Below, piece by piece: positions 18,316-25,854 of a stretch of 33,653 nt of DNA. The stretch is taken from positions 1-33,653 of the forward strand of contig CALKCC010000196.1 in assembly GCA_938082855.1 (NCBI GenBank), given 5' to 3'. This DNA is from an uncultured Pirellulaceae bacterium. GTDB lineage: Bacteria > Planctomycetota > Planctomycetia > Pirellulales > Pirellulaceae. The translations under genes were made by a program, and so were the position numbers. How positions within the stretch are numbered: position 1 is the first letter of the stretch; each line of letters starts with the position of its first letter. The notes under the pieces are model-generated. The model was not told the DNA's origin. It saw only the letters and a program-made list of their open reading frames with translations, and made no database searches.

Positions 18316-19923
18316 ATGCACGACCATATTAGATTAAATCGTCGGCTCAACACATTTATTCACATGGTGGTTGTTTGCAGCGTATTGTGTTTAGGTTTTA
18401 TGAGTGGTTGCGATAGCAAAGACGACGCTCTTCTATCTATTGACTTTGCCACCAATTCCCCCGAACTGGAAAACTCGCAGTTCGACCTGAAACGCGTCAA
18501 AGCTGAAGTCGAGCATTTTTGTGGTGACTGCCACACCACTCCGCCGCCCTCTGCAATTCCCAAGGATGGTTGGTTTTCAGAAATCCAACTCATGTTCCAA
18601 ATGTATGAAGAGTCTGGACGCAACGACCTCAGAATTCCTCAAAAGGGGGAGGTTGTCGAATATTACAGAACGCTGGCGCCGGATGCTATCGCCATTCCTT
18701 CCCCAATCCCCGCAAACAACTCTCCAAGGTTGGAGTTTATCGAAACCAAACATACCGTCGCCCCCCCCAACTATGACCAGCCCCCTCCTGGTATAGCCAA
18801 TCTCACATGGTACGATTCCTCAAGTACAGAACTATTAGACGAGTCGCTACTACTCGCATGTGAAATGAAGAGCGGACTGGTAGTCGAAATGACATTTGAT
18901 GGACAACAAATGTCCTATGGCAGACAAGCCCAACTAATCAACCCTTCGCATAGCACCCTTTGCGATTTAGACCAAGATGGTGTCGCCGATTTCCTAATTG
19001 CTGATTTGGGGAGTTTCCTACCTGAGGATCATCAAAAGGGAAGTGTTGTTTGGCTGCGAGGCTCCGATGATGGGTCATTCAAAGTGGATATTCTTGTCGA
19101 CAATCTTGGTCGAGTGACCGACATTCAGACCGGAGATTTCAATCAAGATGGACAAATCGACCTAATCGTTGCCGAATTCGGCTGGCGAGCGACCGGTAAC
19201 GTTTGGATGTTGACCCAGTCAGGGCAGGAAAATGGAATACCGCAATATGACCGCCACCGGATTGACGATCGTCATGGGGTGATTCACGTTCCAACAATCG
19301 ACATAAACCATGATGGTCATCTTGATTTCGTTTCCGTCATTAGCCAGGAGCACGAATCTGTCGAGCTATTCATTAACCGCGGAGACGGAACATTCCGTCA
19401 GCAAAATATCTTTTCCGCCAATAGTCCGGCATGGGGATCCACTGGAATTGACCTGGTTGATTTTGATCGGGACGGTGACATGGATGTCCTTTACACCAAT
19501 GGTGATATTTTCGACACTTTCTACATCGTTCCCTACCATTCCGCTCATTGGATTGAAAACCTTGGCGACGGAACATGGCAATCCCACGTTTTAGGAAACT
19601 TACCGGGTATTCACCGAGCCGTAGCTGGAGACCTGGACAACGATGGAGATCAGGACGTTGTTTGCAGCAGCCTCATCAGCCGGCCACTGGAGGGGGTTTC
19701 TACGAATCAATTTGATTCATTAATTTGGATCGAACAAACTGAACAAGGTGAATTCGTGCCACATAGTATCGAAACGGGAAACTGTAACCATGCCACAGTC
19801 GTCGTGGCAGACTTTGACGGCGATGGTGATTTGGATATTGCGACCGCTCAATTTGAAGACACCGCAATTAATCCGCGCTCGGATATATCGATTTGGTGGA
19901 ATAATTCGATTATTCCACTGTAG
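18316..19923 (+). CDS. FG-GAP/VCBS-repeat lipoprotein with N-terminal CxxCH motif
   Basis: This 535-residue protein is predicted to be a lipoprotein, with a hydrophobic leader ending in FMSGC and lipidated Cys32. CGDCH (residues 69-73) is a c-type haem attachment motif, followed by a proline-rich stretch. From about residue 200 six Asp-rich loops of the FG-GAP/VCBS type follow (DLDQDGVAD, DFNQDGQID, DINHDGHLD, DFDRDGDMD, DLDNDGDQD, DFDGDGDLD), predicting a Ca-binding beta-propeller. The combination suggests an envelope protein with one haem near the membrane and a propeller outward. Whether haem is attached is unproved, since only one CxxCH is present and no distal ligand can be assigned. It leads a row of same-strand genes, with the next start 146 bases downstream. 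Confidence 0.88.
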   Translation: MHDHIRLNRRLNTFIHMVVVCSVLCLGFMSGCDSKDDALLSIDFATNSPELENSQFDLKRVKAEVEHFCGDCHTTPPPSAIPKDGWFSEIQLMFQMYEESGRNDLRIPQKGEVVEYYRTLAPDAIAIPSPIPANNSPRLEFIETKHTVAPPNYDQPPPGIANLTWYDSSSTELLDESLLLACEMKSGLVVEMTFDGQQMSYGRQAQLINPSHSTLCDLDQDGVADFLIADLGSFLPEDHQKGSVVWLRGSDDGSFKVDILVDNLGRVTDIQTGDFNQDGQIDLIVAEFGWRATGNVWMLTQSGQENGIPQYDRHRIDDRHGVIHVPTIDINHDGHLDFVSVISQEHESVELFINRGDGTFRQQNIFSANSPAWGSTGIDLVDFDRDGDMDVLYTNGDIFDTFYIVPYHSAHWIENLGDGTWQSHVLGNLPGIHRAVAGDLDNDGDQDVVCSSLISRPLEGVSTNQFDSLIWIEQTEQGEFVPHSIETGNCNHATVVVADFDGDGDLDIATAQFEDTAINPRSDISIWWNNSIIPL

Positions 19924-20069
19924 GAATCGACCAAAAGCGAAGCTTCAATCGTATCACACCTATATCAGTAGCGTATGTTTTAGATAGATGTATGCGCTCT
20001 GGGTATTTCACCTATGAGGCCTATTTATTCCGGCAAACGGACCAACTACCAATCAAAACGCATTGCCAC

Positions 20070-21539
20070 ATGTCAGAAGAGAATTCAAAAGTCGAACAGG
20101 ACGAGCTTGACAACGTATCGCCAGTGATATCGACCGACGAAGACGACTCAGTCACTCAAACTCATTCCAGTAACACAACTCGTAAGGAGCCCCGCAATCT
20201 TACGAAATTAGTGATCGTTGCGAGCATACTCGCGTTGGGAATCATCGCCATCGTCATCGGTTACCCCGAGTATCACATTAATAAGACGCAGGCTGCCTTG
20301 CGTGAACACGACTTAAAGTTGGCACGTAAACATGTCGATTCTTTGCGAGCTTTTCCATTCACCAATAAGGCTCAAGTTCATTTCCTGACGGCGCGGCTCG
20401 AACGACGTCGTGGTGACTATGACAAAATGAATCAGTTTCTCGAACAAGCCCAGGCTGCAGGATTTGATCCGGTCATGATCCAACGGGAACGGATCCTAGC
20501 GGCAGCTCAGGCGGCGAACCTGGAATTAGCCCAACCTCGACTCCCCGACTTACTCAATGACCCTCGAGGTGATGAGCGGGAAATCTGTGAAGCCTACATT
20601 ATTGGTTACCTACAATTCCAACAGCATGATGCAGCCTTGCAATTAGCCGACGCCTGGCAAAATGACTTTCCCGAAGATGCGCGTCCTCACTTCCTCGAAG
20701 GTGTCATTCAAAAATCTCTGTTTAATCACAAACTCGCTGAAGAGGCATACCGACGAGCATTAGAGATCGATCCAGAGTATTACCAGGCGGCGCTCGACAT
20801 CGCCGATGTATTACTGACATTAAAAGATACCGAACGGGCGATTCAGTACCTCAAGATGGCCGAAAACGATCCTGAATTCCGAGTCGACTCTTATACGGCA
20901 CAAGCACATTGCCTGCGAATGCTTGGTAAAGACAGTCAGGCAGAGAAGATCTTACGGGTCGTTACCAGTGAATACCCCAACCATCAGGCCGCGGCTATCG
21001 AACTTGGGCGAATTCTGGTCGAAACCAACCGTCCCGAGGAAGGAATCTCTACACTCGAACCGGTCATCAAAAAAGATCCTCGCAATACGGACGCCCGTCA
21101 CATGATGGCAATTGGCTTACGAAGTATCGGGAAACTGAATGAAGCGCAGGAACACTTCGATTTTGTCGAACAGGTAAAAGAGAATTTGGCTGACGCCAAT
21201 GAACTGGCTCAGAAAATCGGAATTGGAAAAGAAAGTATCGATACGAGGCTGGTGATTGCAGAAAAATTCTGGACCTATGGTTCCGAACAGGAAGCAATGA
21301 TTTGGATGCGTTCAGCATACCAGCTTGATCCACTTTATTTGCCTACTCTCGAGTTCATGCAACAGTATTACCAAGTCAAAATCAAAGATGACCCCGCACT
21401 ACAGGAACAGCTCGATCGGTTCAACAATGAAGTAGCCAAAGCCAAAGCACGCATTGAACAAGAATCGCAATCCGTGCTGCAGCCAACTCCCCCCGCTAAC
21501 AATAACACGGCAGACACCAATTCAACGGAGTCTAACTGA
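20070..21539 (+). CDS. Single-pass membrane TPR protein (first copy)
   Basis: With the start at ATG 20070 the protein has 489 residues. A longer frame from 19992 would add 26 residues with no sign of function before the polar N-terminus. The order is a hydrophilic, acidic N-terminal segment (1-45), one membrane helix (about 47-64) preceded by basic residues (RKEPRNLTK), and a long helical region with tetratricopeptide repeats, e.g. AEEAYRRALEIDPEYYQAALDI and AEKILRVVTSEYPNHQAAAIEL. The C-terminus is Asn/Thr-rich. The basic flank predicts N-inside topology, with the TPR domain in the periplasm as a binding platform. It lies 38 bases before the ASPIC/UnbV lipoprotein start used here and has the same plan as the TPR gene at 23428. 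Partners are inferred from the cluster only. Confidence 0.88.
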   Translation: MSEENSKVEQDELDNVSPVISTDEDDSVTQTHSSNTTRKEPRNLTKLVIVASILALGIIAIVIGYPEYHINKTQAALREHDLKLARKHVDSLRAFPFTNKAQVHFLTARLERRRGDYDKMNQFLEQAQAAGFDPVMIQRERILAAAQAANLELAQPRLPDLLNDPRGDEREICEAYIIGYLQFQQHDAALQLADAWQNDFPEDARPHFLEGVIQKSLFNHKLAEEAYRRALEIDPEYYQAALDIADVLLTLKDTERAIQYLKMAENDPEFRVDSYTAQAHCLRMLGKDSQAEKILRVVTSEYPNHQAAAIELGRILVETNRPEEGISTLEPVIKKDPRNTDARHMMAIGLRSIGKLNEAQEHFDFVEQVKENLADANELAQKIGIGKESIDTRLVIAEKFWTYGSEQEAMIWMRSAYQLDPLYLPTLEFMQQYYQVKIKDDPALQEQLDRFNNEVAKAKARIEQESQSVLQPTPPANNNTADTNSTESN

Positions 21540-21577
21540 GCTCTCCTTTGCTTCCGTACAGATCCATTTACTTTCCA

Positions 21578-23389
21578 ATGAATTCCATGATTAACAAACT
21601 CCCCACTCTTACCGCAGTACTTTTCGTCTCAACAGCACTCATCATGCTTAGTGGTTGTAGTGAAGAAGATCCGTTCGAGAAACTAACGAGTATTGACACC
21701 GTTGAAACGCCAGTCAGTGAAGGTTCGGCCGGAGGAGGCCTGTTGCCAGACCTCAGTCACGAAGAAAACCTTGGAAATGAACAGGTTGGCCAGAATATAA
21801 CGCTCGAAGAAATCACTCAGGACACCGGCATCGATTTTACCTACCGTAATGGGCGGGATGCCGGCAACAACAGTATTCTGGAGTCACTCGGAGGGGGAGT
21901 CGCCGTACTAGACTATGACCTCAATGGCACTCTCGATCTTTTCTTCCCTGGGGGAGGAAAATACGAAGGTACTGAAAAGCAAAAAATCACGGGGCTTCCC
22001 GGAGCATTGTATAGCAATCAAGGCGACACTCAATTCGAAGACGTTGCCAAGCTGAGCTACACGGATCTTCAGAGTTTATATACGCATGGCTGTCAGGTCG
22101 GCGACTTTGACAATGATGGATTTCCAGACTTCGTCTTAACTGGTTGGGACGGCTTATTATTGTTTCATAATCAGGGCGATGGTACTTTCTTGGAAATCCA
22201 TGAGCCGGCAGGATTAGACAATTCGCTCTGGAGCAGTAGCGGAGCCTGGGCGGACTACAACGGTGACGGATTCCTTGATTTGTACGTCTGCAATTATGTG
22301 AACTGGTCGTTCGATAATCATCCGTATTGTGATGCCCCAACTCCTTCTCAAAGAGAGATCTGCCCACCCAAGGAATTTGAACCACTGCCGGACAACATCT
22401 ACTATTCCAACGGGGACGGTACGTTTTATAACGCTCGTGAGTTTGCCAATCTCACCAATCTGGGAAAAGGCTTGGGCGTCATGAGTGCCGATTATGATCT
22501 GGACGGAGATGTGGACATCTACGTTGCCAACGATACGGTGGCCAACTTTCTCTACGTGAATGACGGAACCGGCCAGTTTGAGGAACGAGGGACGCTCCAT
22601 TCAGTCGCCTTCGACGGACTTGGAAACTCAAACGGAAGTATGGGTATCGATGTAGGCGACTACAATCTAGACGGCAAACCCGATATCTGGGTGGCAAATT
22701 ATGAACAAGAAGCATTTGCGCTTTACCGTAATGACGGGCAAGCAATGTTCACATACGTCTCGGACCGTACCGGAGTCACTTCACTCGGTGGTCTCTTTGT
22801 TGGCTTCGGATCCCTCTACTATGACTTCGATTACGATGGCGACGAAGACATCCTGGTGACCAATGGTCACGTTATCAACTACCCCCGTTCAGGAAGGTTG
22901 TTGCAGTTGCCGGTCTTATTGGTAAACGAGAAAAACGAATCCAACAATTATCGCAAAATGGTCCGTAAGAAATTCGATGACCATGGCTACATGGCAACCG
23001 GCCATATGGGACGAGGACTGGCCTTAGGAGACCTCGATGATGACGGAGACGCTGATTTCATCTTCAGTAATAATGTGGAACCGGCAGCCATTGTAGAAAA
23101 CACTACCGAACAAACTGGCATCAATGTCAGAGTCAAACTCATCGGCCGGTCTACCAATCGGGATGGCGTCGGCAGTATCCTGACTCTAAAAACCTCTGCT
23201 GGTGATTTCGTTCGTCTTACCAGAGGAGGCGCAAGTTACTTATCACAAAGTGATCCACGCATGTACTGGAGTTTACCCGCTGACACTTCCATTAATAGTC
23301 TCGTCATCCAATGGCCTGATGGACAAACTCAGGAAATAGACAATATCCCCACAGACCAGGCACTTACGGTCATCCAGGCCACCAACTAA
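21578..23389 (+). CDS. ASPIC/UnbV (CRTAC1-type) FG-GAP lipoprotein
   Basis: The start at ATG 21578 gives 603 residues. A TTG at 21548 would add ten residues before the signal and is less likely. The signal peptide ends in the lipobox LSGC (Cys27), so the protein is lipid-anchored. Seven Asp-rich FG-GAP/VCBS loops follow (including DYDLNGTLD, DFDNDGFPD, DYNGDGFLD, DYDLDGDVD, DYNLDGKPD, DFDYDGDED and DLDDDGDAD), predicting a propeller. The C-terminus carries the ASPIC/UnbV domain: GVGSILTL, RGGASYLSQSDPRMYWSL and a WPDGQ turn. This architecture is common in planctomycetes, where its role is unknown. It is flanked closely by TPR membrane proteins on both sides (38 bases each), which suggests a complex. 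Confidence 0.93.
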   Translation: MNSMINKLPTLTAVLFVSTALIMLSGCSEEDPFEKLTSIDTVETPVSEGSAGGGLLPDLSHEENLGNEQVGQNITLEEITQDTGIDFTYRNGRDAGNNSILESLGGGVAVLDYDLNGTLDLFFPGGGKYEGTEKQKITGLPGALYSNQGDTQFEDVAKLSYTDLQSLYTHGCQVGDFDNDGFPDFVLTGWDGLLLFHNQGDGTFLEIHEPAGLDNSLWSSSGAWADYNGDGFLDLYVCNYVNWSFDNHPYCDAPTPSQREICPPKEFEPLPDNIYYSNGDGTFYNAREFANLTNLGKGLGVMSADYDLDGDVDIYVANDTVANFLYVNDGTGQFEERGTLHSVAFDGLGNSNGSMGIDVGDYNLDGKPDIWVANYEQEAFALYRNDGQAMFTYVSDRTGVTSLGGLFVGFGSLYYDFDYDGDEDILVTNGHVINYPRSGRLLQLPVLLVNEKNESNNYRKMVRKKFDDHGYMATGHMGRGLALGDLDDDGDADFIFSNNVEPAAIVENTTEQTGINVRVKLIGRSTNRDGVGSILTLKTSAGDFVRLTRGGASYLSQSDPRMYWSLPADTSINSLVIQWPDGQTQEIDNIPTDQALTVIQATN

Positions 23390-23427
23390 TACGCCTCATT
23401 TTCGAGAATTCGAATAAAGCTAAAACA

Positions 23428-24891
23428 ATGAATACTGAAAATCAAAAAACGGAACCTGAATTGACTGATGCCGAAGTCCTACTCGGACGTAATGCCTCAC
23501 TCGTGACCGTTCTGGCCATCCTAATTCTAGTCGTCGCTTCGATACTACTCATCGATAAAAGGACGCAGGGAATTAATGTCGGAGCTCAGGGGGAATTGTC
23601 GGCCAACGACCATTTCCGTCAGGCAATCGAAGCAATTCACACTCGCCATACTCCGGATGTATTAATGCACCGTAATGCACTGCAACAATTGGGAGCTCCG
23701 GAAGAACAGATCACTTTATTGACAGCCTTCACTCAGGCGATGGCTGAAGATACACAGGCGGCTGCAGAGTCGATTCAACAGTTAGAGGATTCTGACGACG
23801 AAACGATCACGGCTTACATTTATTACATTGCCGGCGAGATGGCCTTCCAGCAAAAAGACTATGCCTCGGCAATCGACTACCTGCAAACAGCGATCCAAAT
23901 CAGTGAAAACCTGGAAGTCAAATGTCTCCCTGCTTATCAACTCATGGCAGCCTTGCATTACGATCAAGGGAATATGCAGCACGCCATGGCTGCAGCACAA
24001 CAAGTCACTCAAATCGCCCCTGACAACGCCCAAATTTATCGCTTCATGGGATCCATTCAACAGGACTATGAACAGTGGGAGGATGCCAAAACGGCATATC
24101 TCACTTGCCTTGAAAAAGAACCATGGCCTGAATATCGGGACGAAGTTCTTATCGGGCTAGGAAAAATCTGTCTCAAATTACGTGAGTATCAAGAAGCCAA
24201 GCAGTATCTTGAATTGGTGACGGTGCGAGCACATGTTTTGGCGCTCCGCGCAGAGTGCGATTACAATCTTGGCGACCTTGGCATTGCTCTGGAGCAACTT
24301 CAAAGGTCACTTGAAATGGACCCGTATCAACGTGATGCGATTCTTCTAACCGGGACAATTCAGGTACAGGATAAGCAATACAATCAGGCGATTGCCACGA
24401 TCCTGAAGGGGCTGGAATCGCATCCTAAAGATGACCAATTGATGTATAAGTTAGCTGAAGCCTACCGAGGCGTCGGTGACAGTGAAAATGCCGAAAAGTA
24501 CATCGCTCTATCTGACGAATTACGTCAAAAACGTGAACGGTTTTCGAAATTGAATACCGATGCCATTGCCGAGCCTACCAATATCGAAATGAGATTTGAG
24601 TTGGGGCAACTTGCTGAAGAAATCGACAAACCGCAATTAGCAGTTGGCTGGTATCAGGCTGTACTCCAACTGGATCCGATGCACGAAGAGGCCGCCAAAA
24701 ACATTAATCGGATTATCATTGAACAAAGCGGAGGCACGGTGGAAGAGCAGGCTCCGATCCAAGTTCCCCTCAAACCACAAACGCCTGTGCTTCCAATTAA
24801 TACCGGGAATACACCAGGGACCGCCCCGGTTCTCCCGCAATCGACGCTACCCAACACACCTGTATTACCTCAAACCAAGCCACAAAACTGA
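23428..24891 (+). CDS. Single-pass membrane TPR protein (second copy)
   Basis: The 487-residue protein has a short polar N-terminus, one membrane helix at about 24-42, and then a long TPR region with motifs such as ASAIDYLQTAIQISENLEVK, AAAQQVTQIAPDNAQIYRFM and ALEQLQRSLEMDPYQRDA. It ends in a Pro/Thr/Asn-rich tail of about 40 residues with three PVLP repeats, probably flexible. The plan matches the TPR protein at 20070, though sequence similarity appears low outside TPR consensus positions. TPR arrays bind peptides or proteins, so here it may hold one of the two propeller lipoproteins. The gene lies 38 bases after the ASPIC/UnbV gene and 24 bases before the DUF3179-like gene, so they are probably one operon. 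Confidence 0.88.
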   Translation: MNTENQKTEPELTDAEVLLGRNASLVTVLAILILVVASILLIDKRTQGINVGAQGELSANDHFRQAIEAIHTRHTPDVLMHRNALQQLGAPEEQITLLTAFTQAMAEDTQAAAESIQQLEDSDDETITAYIYYIAGEMAFQQKDYASAIDYLQTAIQISENLEVKCLPAYQLMAALHYDQGNMQHAMAAAQQVTQIAPDNAQIYRFMGSIQQDYEQWEDAKTAYLTCLEKEPWPEYRDEVLIGLGKICLKLREYQEAKQYLELVTVRAHVLALRAECDYNLGDLGIALEQLQRSLEMDPYQRDAILLTGTIQVQDKQYNQAIATILKGLESHPKDDQLMYKLAEAYRGVGDSENAEKYIALSDELRQKRERFSKLNTDAIAEPTNIEMRFELGQLAEEIDKPQLAVGWYQAVLQLDPMHEEAAKNINRIIIEQSGGTVEEQAPIQVPLKPQTPVLPINTGNTPGTAPVLPQSTLPNTPVLPQTKPQN

Positions 24892-24915
24892 TGGCGATCA
24901 ACTGAGTAACTCACC

Positions 24916-25731
24916 ATGAACGATTCCAACGACCAACCAGAACTCGATGAAGAACTAATCGAGGAAGAATCCGGAAGTCATACAGATTCGCAAGAAGATT
25001 CTGATTCAAATTCCGAGGCTCAACAGCAGGATGACAAGAAGCTCAATCCGCTGTTTGCTGACGAAGCGGAAGATGACGATTATGATTACGACGATCTGGA
25101 TGATGAAGAATCACGCGCAGTCTGGTATTTTGCTGCGTTCTTTATCATCGTTATCTGCACTGGGGTAATCATCCTTGCTGCCACTGTGGCTCAGGATGGA
25201 GAAAAAGTACAAATTCGTATCCCTGAAAACATGGGGCCAACCATCATCAATGGGAAACGTGCTCCGGCCGATACTCCGATGGTACTTCCAGGGTTAATCT
25301 CCCCTGTCATTCATAAAGCCGAGGCGGCCAATCTTAGCGACAGCGAACGCGTGATTGGTGTCACCGTCGGAGATAACCATCGTGCTTACTTAGCTAACGC
25401 TTTTGATTCCTTCGGATCCAAGGTTGTTAATGATTTGATCGAAGAAGTGCCCATCACCGTAACCTATTGTGATATTCATGAACGAGCGCGAGTCTTCACC
25501 TCAACCTTGCACGGTGAATATCTGAACATGGGACTCGGCGGCTGGATGGACAAAGAAATGTTCTTTTATTACGACAGTCACGAATTCAAACACTCGGCGG
25601 AAGACACGCCCATTCCGGACTACCCCTATATCGTTACGACGTGGGGAGAATGGAAAGAAGCTCACCCCGAAACCGAAATCTATATGGGTGGAGGCGTCAT
25701 CCCGAAAGAAAATAAAGCCGTTGGTGAGTAA
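24916..25731 (+). CDS. DUF3179-like protein with acidic N-terminus and one membrane helix
   Basis: This is a 271-residue protein. Residues 1-66 are extremely acidic (about 29 Asp/Glu), followed by one membrane helix (about 69-92) and a C-terminal domain resembling DUF3179. The matching stretches are VIGVTVGDNHRAYLANAF, VVNDLIEEVPITVTYC (to about 185) and TTWGEWKEAHPETEIY (about 241-256). In typical DUF3179 the YCPLCG segment carries two cysteines. Here it reads YCDIHERA, so the second Cys is lost. The family's function is not established. The soluble domain probably faces the periplasm, but topology is not certain because the flanking charges are acidic. It closes the tightly spaced group from 20070. 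A 123-base gap separates it from the next PSD1 gene. Confidence 0.75.
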   Translation: MNDSNDQPELDEELIEEESGSHTDSQEDSDSNSEAQQQDDKKLNPLFADEAEDDDYDYDDLDDEESRAVWYFAAFFIIVICTGVIILAATVAQDGEKVQIRIPENMGPTIINGKRAPADTPMVLPGLISPVIHKAEAANLSDSERVIGVTVGDNHRAYLANAFDSFGSKVVNDLIEEVPITVTYCDIHERARVFTSTLHGEYLNMGLGGWMDKEMFFYYDSHEFKHSAEDTPIPDYPYIVTTWGEWKEAHPETEIYMGGGVIPKENKAVGE

Positions 25732-25854
25732 ACCGCATCCTTTCTTTTTTTGGGAGGAGAGGCAGGCATGCGGGATTCTTAACCGTCGACTGTGGTCAAT
25801 GTCTTCGCATCTGCGATAGAATAAAAGAGTTCTCTATTATCCTGTGAATCCTAT

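Noticed and set aside
25729-25775. Terminator after the DUF3179-like gene (T-rich run with CCGCAT and ATGCGG)
   Set aside because: The complementary 6-mers flank the T-run rather than precede it and are 29 bases apart, so this is not a proper intrinsic terminator. Whether transcription stops here is unknown.
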